Positions 1 to 7,077 of a stretch of 15,956 nucleotides of DNA are shown here, piece by piece. The notes under the pieces are model-generated. The model was not told where the DNA came from and did no database searches. It was given only the letters and a program-made list of their open reading frames with translations. The stretch's first letter is position 1; each line of letters begins with the position of its first letter. The position numbers and the translations under genes are program-made. Origin of the DNA: Propionibacteriaceae bacterium (lineage in GTDB: Bacteria > Actinomycetota > Actinomycetes > Propionibacteriales > Propionibacteriaceae); contig WQYJ01000020.1 in the NCBI GenBank assembly GCA_009781325.1, forward strand, positions 1 to 15,956, in the 5' to 3' direction.

Positions 1-2
1 AC

Positions 3-986
3 TCAGTCAGTACGGTCTCGCGTGTCATCGCTGGACATCCCGACGTGAGCCCAAGTACGGCTGCCGCCGTACAGGAAATCATCGATCGCCGCCACTTTTC
101 AGTGAACCGTGCTGCACGTAGTCTGAAACAAACGGCGACGATGACAATTCTGGTCATGATCAAGGGGCGCAACAACATGCTGTTCGCATCCATGCTTGAG
201 CACGTGCAAGAAGCTGTCACCCCCACTGGGTTCACAGTAACCGCCCAATATATTGATGAAGATGCCAATGAAGTAGCAGAAGCAGAGAAACTGATCTCCG
301 AAATCAAGCCGCGTGGTGTGATCTTCCTCGGGGGAGAGGCTGACCACTTCGGTTCACATGCTCATCGTATTGGTGAGGATTGCCCGGCGGTCGTCCTGAC
401 AAACTCTGTGGCCAGTGCAGGCATTCCAGGTGTGTCTTGCGTGACCACCAACGACTTTCTCGGGGCACAGGCAGCCACACAGTACCTCTTTGACCATGGA
501 CACCGCCGAATCGGCGTCATCGGCGGAAACCCCGAAGTCTCGATTATTTCCATGCACCGCAGGCAAGGCGTCATCGCGGCTGCACGTAGTTATGGTGTTG
601 ATTTTGATCCAGAATCGGCCTATGTGGAGTCACGATTTTCGATGAAGTCTGGGTATGAATCAGCCATGTCCTTGCTTGATTCTGTCCCTGGACTCACGGC
701 AATCTATGCTATGTCCGACATGATGGCTGTCGGGGCGATTCGAGCCCTGAAGGATCGTGGGCTGGAAGTACCCCGGGATACCTCCATCATCGGCCATGAC
801 GGGATTGAATGGGCATCGTATATGGTTCCCAAGCTGGTCACTATCCGCCAGCCCCAGGAAAAGATGGCAGCCCGAGGAGTGGAGATACTCCTCGGCCACA
901 TTGTCGGCGATCTGGACCCCAAGGAAGAAATCCTCGACATTGAAATCCTTGATGGGGAGTCCGTACGCAGCCTCACGGCCAAGTGA
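3..986 (+). CDS. LacI-family transcriptional regulator, 5' end cut by window edge
   Basis: DNA-binding repressor or activator of the LacI/GalR family. The frame is open to the left edge: the codons from position 3 read SVSTVSRVIAGHPDVSP, the second half of a LacI helix-turn-helix. The GTG at 45 therefore lies inside the DNA-binding domain and is not the start; roughly 10-20 N-terminal residues are missing. The hinge helix follows (NRAARSL, about 106-126). The rest is the periplasmic-binding-protein-like sensor domain, with the family segment ending HGHRRIGVIGG near 500-530 and ligand-pocket segments such as IYAMSDMMAVGAIRAL (703-750) and SIIGHDG (784-804). The effector is probably a sugar or a similar small molecule, as is usual in the family, but nothing in the window identifies it. 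No transport or catabolic gene lies downstream, so its targets are probably to the left. The family call is firm; the specificity is unknown. Confidence 0.93.
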   Translation, partial: SVSTVSRVIAGHPDVSPSTAAAVQEIIDRRHFSVNRAARSLKQTATMTILVMIKGRNNMLFASMLEHVQEAVTPTGFTVTAQYIDEDANEVAEAEKLISEIKPRGVIFLGGEADHFGSHAHRIGEDCPAVVLTNSVASAGIPGVSCVTTNDFLGAQAATQYLFDHGHRRIGVIGGNPEVSIISMHRRQGVIAAARSYGVDFDPESAYVESRFSMKSGYESAMSLLDSVPGLTAIYAMSDMMAVGAIRALKDRGLEVPRDTSIIGHDGIEWASYMVPKLVTIRQPQEKMAARGVEILLGHIVGDLDPKEEILDIEILDGESVRSLTAK

Positions 987-1002
987 GGTATCCATCACAC
1001 GC

Positions 1003-1008
1003 TATTCT
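1003..1008 (+). promoter_or_regulatory. possible -10 box (TATTCT) for the 217-aa membrane protein gene
   Basis: TATTCT matches the actinobacterial TANNNT -10 pattern. It ends 8 nt before the GTG at 1017, which has no clear Shine-Dalgarno sequence, so the transcript may begin at or within a few bases of the start codon. I see no convincing -35. This is a weak call from sequence alone. Confidence 0.3.
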
Positions 1009-1016
1009 GGGTAACT

Positions 1017-1670
1017 GTGAGCACAGAATCTGTCGATGAAACAACACAGAACCTCAAGAAAGGCTTTGGTTCGTCAACCTGGCACATCTATGTGATGGTT
1101 GTGGTGTGCGCTGCACTCATTGTGGGTCTGGTGGCCTCATTCGGGGGATTTGGTAGACGAGACGATAAGTACATTGAGATAGAACCGGGGGATACCGTCA
1201 ATGTCGGAAACGCAGACATTCGTATCTTCGGACTGGTTGCCACTTCTCCGAAAGACCCGGCAGGTTCGTGGAGAATCACCCTGCATACCGAGGTGCGTAA
1301 TACCTCTGAAAGACCATTAACTCTGACGGCCTTTACAGACGTGATTCAGATTGTCTACACCAATGGGCGTGGTGAACGTAACTACAAGTACGGCACCACG
1401 ATGACAGTGATGGACCCAGGGGACCCACCTTCTAGGTCTCCGCGCCAGGTCATCCCTCCGGTGGATGATTCTTTCACCATTGAATTGTCAACATATATTA
1501 GCGACGGCGTGATGATTGATGAGCCAATAAAGCTGGGGTTGTTTCCCGTCTATTGGGGGAATAGTTCACGGTTCGGCCTCAATGATGTTGACACGTGGAC
1601 GCAGGTTACCAATCCAGGCATAGTCTGGGTCGTCTGTCCTCCCATTGAGCTAGTCGAGGCTGAATTCTAA
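1017..1670 (+). CDS. unrecognised single-pass membrane protein with extracytoplasmic domain (217 aa)
   Basis: I do not recognise this protein. About 23 polar residues precede one hydrophobic segment (residues about 24-45, YVMVVVCAALIVGLVASFGG), then a short RRDDK stretch and a region of about 165 residues rich in predicted beta strands. With basic KK before the helix, the C-terminal part probably lies outside the membrane. Its start (PGDTVNVGNADIRIFGLVAT, then WRITLHTEVRNTSERPL) resembles Ig-like DUF4352-type extracellular domains in pattern. That is a resemblance, not an identified match. The start is GTG with no clear ribosome-binding site; it lies 30 bp after the LacI-family gene on the same strand. 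The last 21 bp overlap the convergent 193-aa gene, which has the same build. Together with the polytopic protein further on, these may form one surface system. Confidence 0.75.
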   Translation: MSTESVDETTQNLKKGFGSSTWHIYVMVVVCAALIVGLVASFGGFGRRDDKYIEIEPGDTVNVGNADIRIFGLVATSPKDPAGSWRITLHTEVRNTSERPLTLTAFTDVIQIVYTNGRGERNYKYGTTMTVMDPGDPPSRSPRQVIPPVDDSFTIELSTYISDGVMIDEPIKLGLFPVYWGNSSRFGLNDVDTWTQVTNPGIVWVVCPPIELVEAEF

Positions 1671-2231
1671 GACAGCCACCCTGGGCGGATACTTCAGAGC
1701 CGACTGCTGATCCACGTCTTGTTGCCTGGGGTCTGCCACGCTGACTCGTATCCCTCGAATCTCATCGAGAGCGCTGGCAGGGATCTCGAAGACTGCTACC
1801 ATGATCCCTTGGTGGGACTCGAGATTGCCCTCTTTGTCCACCACAGAACAGTTGCCACTACCTCCTGGAATTTGAGACGCTGCACCGTAGGAGTGAAAAC
1901 TTGTCCACCAATCCCTGTTCTTACCCACCAAGTACAACAGACAGCTTTGAGGTATATCGGACGACAGTGAATAGTTCACCAAAACGGTGACAAAAACACC
2001 ACCGGCTATGGCCTCGGTAGGGGTACGATAGCCCAGGTCGAGTTGGGTGCCGCTCGTAGCTGAATCCACACTCAAGGTCAGGTCACCCACCGTCCAGCTA
2101 GCCGTCTGCTGAATAGTGGGGGCACGATCATTCCTCCACATGGGTCCTACGGAGTAGATGGACACGCACCACGCCACAGCACAGATAAGGACGGTCATCC
2201 ATCCAAGGACTACCAGCTTCTTGGTTTTCAT
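1650..2231 (-). CDS. unrecognised single-pass membrane protein, coupled to the polytopic membrane protein (193 aa)
   Basis: I do not recognise this protein. It has a basic N-terminus (MKTKK), one hydrophobic helix at residues about 6-29 that anchors it or acts as an uncleaved signal, and a beta-rich extracytoplasmic domain at about 38-193. That domain contains two cysteines (C97, C128) that could form a disulfide. It resembles the C-terminal domain of the upstream 593-aa protein: GGVFVTVLV against LGVFIAVSV, a W-S pair, a second Cys, then VAVFEIP against DIVFEIP, followed by an I-x-V strand. The ATG overlaps the TGA of that upstream gene (ATGA, 2228-2231), so the two are translationally coupled. 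The 3' end overlaps the convergent 217-aa gene by 21 bp. A partnership with the polytopic protein is inferred from the overlap and the shared domain. Confidence 0.8.
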   Translation of the reverse strand: MKTKKLVVLGWMTVLICAVAWCVSIYSVGPMWRNDRAPTIQQTASWTVGDLTLSVDSATSGTQLDLGYRTPTEAIAGGVFVTVLVNYSLSSDIPQSCLLYLVGKNRDWWTSFHSYGAASQIPGGSGNCSVVDKEGNLESHQGIMVAVFEIPASALDEIRGIRVSVADPRQQDVDQQSALKYPPRVAVLEFSLD

Positions 2232-4009
2232 CGGATCTCCTCCACCAACGTGTCGTCAACAAAGATTTCACTGTGAACAACCAAAGTTGAGGGCAAACGA
2301 TAATCACCAATCTCTAAGGTTGACATAAATAACTGGACTGGAGTGACGATGATGGTGATGTGGTCGGGCTCCTCACGAGGTATCTCGAAGACAATGTCCG
2401 CAGAAGCGGTATATCCTGCGTGACAAGAGAGGGTGCCAGCAGATGACCACGTGGGGTATACCAAGTCGTCTACCTCAGCCTCGACGCGAACTGTTCCGGA
2501 GCTATAACAATTCACAGTCACACTGACTGCGATGAAAACCCCGAGTGTGGTGATGGGCTTGTCGAGCGTAGTGTAACTAACCTTTCCTGTCATCGAAGTC
2601 CCAGCCCGCAGATCATCGATCGTGACACCCCTGCCCATCACCTGTGCAGGTATACCTAGCTCGAGGTGGACTCTTGGATCGGCATCAGGTGGCTCAACGA
2701 GGGAGATACCTGCCGCAATAGTTATTGCCAGGAGTATCGAGACAAGGGATTTCCAATTCACTCCAGTGGGTCGTTCGAAAGACAGAGCCTGGTCCTTGTG
2801 GCGAAGACGAATATACGCGGTCGCCAAGAAGATGGCTTGCAGTCCCGGAACAAGGATCATTTCCCCAATGGAGAACAGCGGGGTAGTTATCAGAACCGCT
2901 TTTGCTTCGATGGGGCCAAGTAACTTCTGAACACAGAAGTCAAACCACGCTCCTGCTTGCTCGATAACAGTGAAAGAAATAATAAGTGTTGCCAGGAAGG
3001 GAACACCAGCTTTAAGGGCGACAGCTAAAAGGTGGAGGAATTTCAGCGCCGATTCCAGCACGTCGTCGAGGACACCCACGATCCAACCAATGAGTCCTGA
3101 CAACACTTGGTTTTCACGACGGATATTCAACTTTGATGACATCCGTGCCCAGATGGTTGATACATCCATGAACTGCATACCACCAACAAGAGCAACGACA
3201 CCCAGCCACAGGAGAGGTTGGGACAAGACATCCCAGAAGACTGGCCACAAAGTGTCCGCCAAAAAAGCTTGGACCACCACCAGGATCTGCGGAAGATCAA
3301 TATGGATTAGGTCGCCAACCCACCCAACTGCAGAATCCCACCATGACATAAAAACCCGGTCGTTAATCCATTGCTGAAAATCCCAGATAAGGCGAAATGC
3401 TGAAAACAGCATCAGGATGGTTCCAGTCACGATTAAGAAGGTGCTGAACAGGGATAGCAGAGCTGAGTTCTTACGTCGGGCCCAAGCTTTCATGAAACGA
3501 GCCGAAACCCACAAAGCAATAACAATGGCTGCAACGATGACCGTTATTGTGGTGGAGCCTCGTGTGTTCAAGAGTTGGAGAAAAAGCACTCCAGAGGTCA
3601 TTCCATGGATAAATTCCGTTGCTAGGACTCCATTGCGTGCAAAGGAGTCAAAGAAACCGAAGGCAGAATAAGCCAAGATGAAGGGAATCAGAAGGCTAGC
3701 GACCAAAGCCATGAGATTGAGCTTTTCCAGCTTAGGTGTACCCAGACTCACCTCCGCTTGCTCGATTGAGGTCCGATAAGCAGCCAGCGTGATGATCAAC
3801 TGGATTATGCAGCCAAGTGCGATCAACGGAATAACTGCCCAGGTCCATAGAGGAGCCGTCAAACCGGTGAGCAGAATAGTGATGTGGTACGAAACAGCAC
3901 CCAGGGTGAACAGAAGAAGAATTGTCATACCCCTGGTACGAAGGGTACGTCCAGTGGTTGACCATAACAGACCAAACTCTTTCAAAGTCTGTGTGAGTAG
4001 TGTCAGCAT
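2228..4009 (-). CDS. unrecognised polytopic membrane protein with C-terminal extracytoplasmic domain (593 aa)
   Basis: I do not recognise this protein. Counting from the ATG at 4009, hydrophobic segments fall near residues 28-50, 53-78, 98-120, 153-173, 183-208, 265-283, 335-350, 371-400 and 419-437, about eight to ten membrane spans. They are followed by a domain of about 150 residues (440-593) with cysteines C501 and C529 that resembles the domain of the coupled 193-aa protein. I see no ATPase, protease or transporter signature. The frame stays open back to 4138, but the added residues would be encoded inside the RNase P RNA gene, so I place the start at 4009, where GAAGG lies 4 nt upstream. 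The rnpB 3' end is 51 bp upstream with no visible terminator, so read-through from rnpB is possible. The downstream gene overlaps by ATGA. Confidence 0.85.
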   Translation of the reverse strand: MLTLLTQTLKEFGLLWSTTGRTLRTRGMTILLLFTLGAVSYHITILLTGLTAPLWTWAVIPLIALGCIIQLIITLAAYRTSIEQAEVSLGTPKLEKLNLMALVASLLIPFILAYSAFGFFDSFARNGVLATEFIHGMTSGVLFLQLLNTRGSTTITVIVAAIVIALWVSARFMKAWARRKNSALLSLFSTFLIVTGTILMLFSAFRLIWDFQQWINDRVFMSWWDSAVGWVGDLIHIDLPQILVVVQAFLADTLWPVFWDVLSQPLLWLGVVALVGGMQFMDVSTIWARMSSKLNIRRENQVLSGLIGWIVGVLDDVLESALKFLHLLAVALKAGVPFLATLIISFTVIEQAGAWFDFCVQKLLGPIEAKAVLITTPLFSIGEMILVPGLQAIFLATAYIRLRHKDQALSFERPTGVNWKSLVSILLAITIAAGISLVEPPDADPRVHLELGIPAQVMGRGVTIDDLRAGTSMTGKVSYTTLDKPITTLGVFIAVSVTVNCYSSGTVRVEAEVDDLVYPTWSSAGTLSCHAGYTASADIVFEIPREEPDHITIIVTPVQLFMSTLEIGDYRLPSTLVVHSEIFVDDTLVEEIR

Positions 4010-4060
4010 TGAACCTTCTACGATCGAACAGATCCCTAAGTGTATTACACGGAGCAGGTG

Positions 4061-4444
4061 GTGGATGAGTCGGCCTATAAGCCGGATTCTGTGCCTGGTG
4101 ACAGGCGGCGGCCATCCATCTGCGATCCATGTTGCCATGAACCTTCACACCCAATGGTGTGTGCGGCCTACCCGTCGGCATCAAGCGAGCAGCCTTCAAA
4201 CGCCGACGCGACCAAGAGGTCTTCTTGGCCTTGCTCCCGGTGGGGTTTACCTAGCTGTCCGATTCACACCGGACACTGGTGGTCTCTTACACCACCTTTT
4301 CACCCTTACCCCGCGTATACGGGGCGGTTTGTTTTCTGTGGCACTAGCCCGTGGGTCGCCCCAGGTGGGTGTTACCCACCACCGTGCTCTGTGGAGTCCG
4401 GACTTTCCTCGGAATCTCTCCGCAGCCGCCCGGCCGACTCATCC
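4061..4444 (-). ncRNA. rnpB: RNase P RNA (catalytic RNA of ribonuclease P)
   Basis: This is the RNA subunit of RNase P, which removes 5' leaders from pre-tRNAs. Read on the minus strand, it shows the conserved 5' block GAGGAAAGTCCGGACTCC (complement of 4393-4410), the GAGCAAGGCCAA block (4227-4238), the GGTAAACCCC loop that in other bacteria pairs with the tRNA 3' CCA (4242-4251), and the 3' block ACAGAATCCGGCTTATAG. Helix P1 closes the molecule: 4061-4075 is perfectly complementary to 4432-4446. About 384 nt is normal for an A-type RNase P RNA. The 5' end is placed at 4444 because a -10 box lies the usual distance upstream; the 3' end is uncertain by several bases. Reading frames that cross this region on either strand are not genes. 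Confidence 0.97.
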
Positions 4445-4450
4445 ACAACT

Positions 4451-4456
4451 AGTTTA
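4451..4456 (-). promoter_or_regulatory. -10 box (TAAACT) of rnpB
   Basis: TAAACT on the minus strand fits TANNNT and predicts transcription from the G at about 4444, the first base of helix P1. The matching -35 window (about 4473-4480) has only a weak match (GTTTCA, 16-bp spacer) and falls inside a TGAAAC/GTTTCA dyad. Confidence 0.55.
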
Positions 4457-4472
4457 GCGGGTCCCACGCCTG

Positions 4473-4486
4473 TGAAACTTGTTTCA
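4473..4486. repeat. dyad TGAAAC-TT-GTTTCA over the rnpB -35 region
   Basis: Perfect 6-bp inverted repeat with a 2-bp centre. It covers the place where the rnpB -35 element should be. The same half-site recurs in a longer dyad 2 bp away. It could be an operator or, in RNA, a small hairpin behind map. No T-run follows. Confidence 0.6.
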
Positions 4487-4488
4487 TC

Positions 4489-4511
4489 GCTATGAAACAC
4501 TGTTTCATAGC
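4489..4511. repeat. 23-bp perfect dyad directly after the map stop codon
   Basis: GCTATGAAACA-C-TGTTTCATAGC has 11-bp arms around a single central base. It begins at the base after the map TAA (4512-4514, minus strand) and carries the same TGAAAC/GTTTCA halves as the neighbouring dyad. In RNA it would fold as a stem with a three-base loop, so it may help terminate map. No U-tract follows. An operator upstream of rnpB is the alternative. Confidence 0.65.
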
Positions 4512-5390
4512 TTATGGTGCTGTCAGGATTTCTGCTCCATCACGCCTTACAACAATGGTTTGTTCAAATTGAGCACAGCGTGAGAGGTCGTTGGTGACGA
4601 CTGTCCAGTCGTCATCCCACACATTGGAACGATAGTCGCCCAGGGTCAGCATTGGTTCGATGGTGAAAGTCATTCCTTCTTCAATCACTGTGGTCAGAGC
4701 TGGGGCATCGTAGTGGAGGATGATCAAACCAGAATGGAAAGACGTGTTGATGCCGTGGCCAGTGTAGTCACGTACAACGCCGTAGCCGAAACGATGGGCG
4801 TACGCCTCGATAACTCGACCAATGACGTTCAGTTGTCGGCCAGGTTTGACGGCCTTGATTCCTCGGTTCATGGCTTCCTGGGTACGAGTCATCAGGTCAG
4901 CGCTGGCCTGATCGAGGGTTCCGCAGCCGAAGGTCATGCAGTTGTCTCCGTGCACACCATTTTTGAAGACTGTGACATCGATCTTGACCAGATCCCCGTC
5001 TTCGAGCGGTCTCAGGTCAGGAATGCCATGACAGATCACCTCGTTCACCGAGGTGCAGCATGATTTCGGGAATCCGCGGTATCCCAGCGTCGAGGGGTAG
5101 CCGCCGTTGTCGCAAATGAACTCATGGATCACCGCATCAATGGCGTCTGTGGTCACTCCCGGTGCGATGTGTTTGGCACCCTCCAGGATGGCGAGGTGGG
5201 CGATTCGCCCTGATTCACGCATCTTTTCGATGGTTTCGGGTGTGGCGACATTGGACCCGGAATACGGCGTGGGCGCCTTCTTGCCAACATATTCTGGCGG
5301 CTGAATCTGCGCAGGTACGCTGCGGTGAGGGGTGATGGAATAGGGGACAACTGGATTCACAGTCATTAATCGTACGCCCATTGGTGTCAC
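4512..5390 (-). CDS. map: methionine aminopeptidase, type I
   Basis: Cytosolic two-metal peptidase that removes the initiator methionine from nascent proteins. The five metal ligands of the family are present: D138 (KIDVTVF), D149 (GVHGDN), H212 (GHGIN), E245 (TIEPM) and E276 (AQFEQTIVV). The substrate-site histidines are H121 (VICHGIPD) and H219 (FHSG). The roughly 40-residue N-terminal extension with PPEYVGK before the catalytic domain matches the longer actinobacterial form (MetAP1c type), as does the segment GYPSTLGYRGFPKSCCTSVNE. The start is uncertain: GTG at 5390 gives 292 aa, while ATG codons at 5381 and 5366 give 289 and 284 aa. None has a good ribosome-binding site and none touches the catalytic domain. 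It is divergent from glnA2. Its stop is followed at once by a 23-bp dyad. Confidence 0.96.
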   Translation of the reverse strand: MTPMGVRLMTVNPVVPYSITPHRSVPAQIQPPEYVGKKAPTPYSGSNVATPETIEKMRESGRIAHLAILEGAKHIAPGVTTDAIDAVIHEFICDNGGYPSTLGYRGFPKSCCTSVNEVICHGIPDLRPLEDGDLVKIDVTVFKNGVHGDNCMTFGCGTLDQASADLMTRTQEAMNRGIKAVKPGRQLNVIGRVIEAYAHRFGYGVVRDYTGHGINTSFHSGLIILHYDAPALTTVIEEGMTFTIEPMLTLGDYRSNVWDDDWTVVTNDLSRCAQFEQTIVVRRDGAEILTAP

Positions 5391-5402
5391 GCGGCCGTAA
5401 CA

Positions 5403-5410
5403 GGGGAGGA
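5403..5410 (+). promoter_or_regulatory. ribosome-binding site of glnA2 (GGGGAGGA)
   Basis: A strong Shine-Dalgarno match 13 nt before the ATG at 5424. A closer ATG at 5416 is in another frame. The 5424 start also matches where the mycobacterial homologue begins (MDRQ, here MDKQ). Confidence 0.6.
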
Positions 5411-5423
5411 TAACAATGGGTGC

Positions 5424-6761
5424 ATGGATAAGCAGACTGAGTATGTGTTGCGGCTCATGGAAGAACGCGACGTACGATTCGTACGCCTGTGGTTTACCGA
5501 TGTTTTGGGGTTCTTGAAATCAGTAGCCATCTCCCCGGCTGAGGTCGAACAAGCCTTCGAGGAAGGTATCGGCTTCGACGGTTCGGCAATCGAAGGCTTT
5601 GCTCGGGTCTATGAGTCGGATATGCTGGCTCGCCCCGATCCTACAACCTTCCAGATTCTGCCCTGGAGAGACGAAGACAAACCGACAGCCAGACTGTTCT
5701 GCGACATCGTGCTTCCCGATGGCTCACCCTCCTACGCCGATCCTCGGTTCGTGCTGAAAAGAGCAATGAAGAAGGCTGCGGAGAAGGGTTTCACCTTCTA
5801 TACCCACCCAGAGATTGAGTTCTATCTCTTCCACCAGCCTGTGGATCCCGCGAAGCCTCTGCACCCGCTGGACAATGGCGGATACTTCGACCACACCAGT
5901 CTCAAAGAGGGCTCAGAGTTCCGGCGGCGTACAATCACCATGCTGGAACAGATGGGTATCTCGGTGGAGTTCTCCCACCATGAAGCTGGACCTGGTCAGC
6001 ATGAGATTGATCTGAGGTACGCAGACGCGCTCTCAACTGCTGACAACATCATGAGCTTCCGTGTGATCGTCAAGGAAGCCGCTGATGCTCTGGGAATCCA
6101 TGCCTCCTTCATGCCGAAGCCTTTAGCTGATGCGCCGGGTTCAGCCATGCACACCCACATGTCACTCTTCGACGGTGACACCAATGCTTTCTACGATGCC
6201 AGTGACGAAAATCATCTCTCCACGGTGGGCAAGCAGTTTGTGGCCGGTCTGCTTGCTCATGCCAGCGAAATCACAGCGGTGACAAACCAGTGGGTGAACT
6301 CCTACTCGCGCCTAGCTTGCGGGGCTGAAGCTCCTAGCTATGTGTGCTGGGGACGCAACAACCGATCGGCGCTGGTACGAGTGCCGAGCTACAAACCCCA
6401 CAAGGGAACCTCAGTACGAGTGGAGCTGCGCTCAATTGACTCCGCAGCGAACCCGTACTTAGCCTATGCGCTGATGTTGAATGCAGGCTTCGATGGGATC
6501 GACAAGGGGATGGAGCTTCCCCCAGGAGCTGAAGACGATGTCTGGTCGCTCACGGACCGAGAACGCCGAGCTATGGGAATCACTCCCTTGCCGCGCAGCC
6601 TCGATGAAGCCATCACTGTCATGGAGACATCAGACTTGGTGGCAGAGACCCTGGGTGAACACGTTTTTGACTACTTCATGAAGAACAAGAGAGCTGAGTA
6701 CGAAGAGTATCGTCGTCAGGTCACCCCCTGGGAGCTAGAGAAGCTCCTGGGAGTCCTGTGA
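5424..6761 (+). CDS. glnA2: glutamine synthetase type I, GlnA2 form (not adenylylated)
   Basis: Glutamine synthetase: ATP-dependent condensation of glutamate and ammonia in a cytosolic dodecamer. At 445 aa it matches the Mycobacterium tuberculosis GlnA2 form from memory almost throughout (RFVRLWFTDVLGFLKSVAI, GIGFDGSAIEGFARV). Active-site segments are present: HPEIEF (128-133), FSHHEAGPGQHEID (183-196), PGSAMHTHMSLF (238-249), VNSYSRL (291-297) and NRSALVRVP (313-321). The C-terminal segment NPYLAYAL (343-350) is also present. Where the adenylylated enzyme has Tyr, this one reads DDVWSL with W374, so GlnE should not regulate it. It is divergent from map by 33 bp, and its 3' end overlaps the convergent SCP-like gene by 27 bp. 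GlnA2 relatives are sometimes secondary synthetases or work on related amines, so its precise physiological role is less certain than its family. Confidence 0.95.
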   Translation: MDKQTEYVLRLMEERDVRFVRLWFTDVLGFLKSVAISPAEVEQAFEEGIGFDGSAIEGFARVYESDMLARPDPTTFQILPWRDEDKPTARLFCDIVLPDGSPSYADPRFVLKRAMKKAAEKGFTFYTHPEIEFYLFHQPVDPAKPLHPLDNGGYFDHTSLKEGSEFRRRTITMLEQMGISVEFSHHEAGPGQHEIDLRYADALSTADNIMSFRVIVKEAADALGIHASFMPKPLADAPGSAMHTHMSLFDGDTNAFYDASDENHLSTVGKQFVAGLLAHASEITAVTNQWVNSYSRLACGAEAPSYVCWGRNNRSALVRVPSYKPHKGTSVRVELRSIDSAANPYLAYALMLNAGFDGIDKGMELPPGAEDDVWSLTDRERRAMGITPLPRSLDEAITVMETSDLVAETLGEHVFDYFMKNKRAEYEEYRRQVTPWELEKLLGVL

Positions 6762-7061
6762 GGACAGTGGAAACAGATCACTGAGATCACAGTGGGCTCC
6801 TGACGCAGATACCCGATGAGTGGCAAGACCCTCGTCCCAGGTCATTTCACCGCGAACCAGCGCCAAGAAGGTCTCTCCATCCATCTCAACGACAGTTCCT
6901 GGGGTGCCACGACGATGGGTGGTTGATTGATCCCCGGCTCCCAGTTGAACAGCCGTACACCAGATAATCCGCAGTTCGACCGCATGCCCAGGACGGATTT
7001 CAGCTAGCTTGGAAGCTGCTGTACGAACATCTGCGACCATAGATGGATCGACATTTCTCAC
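6735..7061 (-). CDS. small SCP-like protein (bacterial sterol-carrier-protein ortholog family)
   Basis: A 108-residue soluble protein of the small actinobacterial family annotated as sterol-carrier or SCP-ortholog (PF17844-like). Family signs are the pattern RPGHAVELRI, a hinge HRRGTPGTVVEMDGETFLAL, the tract GEMTWDEG and the ending HRVSASGAHCDLSDLFPL. Members adopt part of an SCP2-like fold; the ligand is unknown, and binding of sterols in particular is unproven. The GTG at 7061 lacks a ribosome-binding site, but TAACCT lies exactly at -12 to -7 from it, so a leaderless transcript is likely; an ATG at 7040 is an alternative. It converges on glnA2 (27-bp overlap) and diverges from glnE across 22 bp. 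I infer no nitrogen role from position alone. Confidence 0.85.
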   Translation of the reverse strand: MRNVDPSMVADVRTAASKLAEIRPGHAVELRIIWCTAVQLGAGDQSTTHRRGTPGTVVEMDGETFLALVRGEMTWDEGLATHRVSASGAHCDLSDLFPLSSQDSQELL

Positions 7062-7067
7062 ATCGAA

Positions 7068-7073
7068 AGGTTA
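7068..7073 (-). promoter_or_regulatory. -10 box (TAACCT) for the SCP-like gene, leaderless spacing
   Basis: TAACCT on the minus strand occupies -12 to -7 relative to the G of the GTG at 7061. That is where a TANNNT box should sit if transcription starts at the start codon itself. It overlaps the glnE -10 box on the other strand. Confidence 0.45.
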
Positions 7074-7077
7074 TCGT
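7072..7077 (+). promoter_or_regulatory. -10 box (TATCGT) for glnE, leaderless spacing
   Basis: TATCGT occupies -12 to -7 relative to the A of the ATG at 7084. There is no properly spaced Shine-Dalgarno sequence (AAAGG ends 13 nt upstream), so a leaderless mRNA is the simpler reading. It shares two bases with the opposing -10 box. Confidence 0.45.

Noticed and set aside
3732..4495. Open frames of 151-222 codons on both strands across 3732-4495
   Set aside because: They cross the RNase P RNA gene and the start of the membrane protein gene; their translations have no family character and are rich in Pro, Arg and Ser, as expected for shadows.
5416..5418. ATG closer to the GGGGAGGA ribosome-binding site of glnA2
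   Set aside because: It is out of frame with glnA2, and its reading frame shows no conserved residues; the 5424 ATG matches the family start.
6753..6765. Hairpin GTCCT-GTG-AGGAC across the glnA2 stop codon, with a CACTG/CAGTG pair after it
   Set aside because: Stems of only 5 bp and no T-run; both lie in the coding end of the convergent gene. Not enough to call a terminator.
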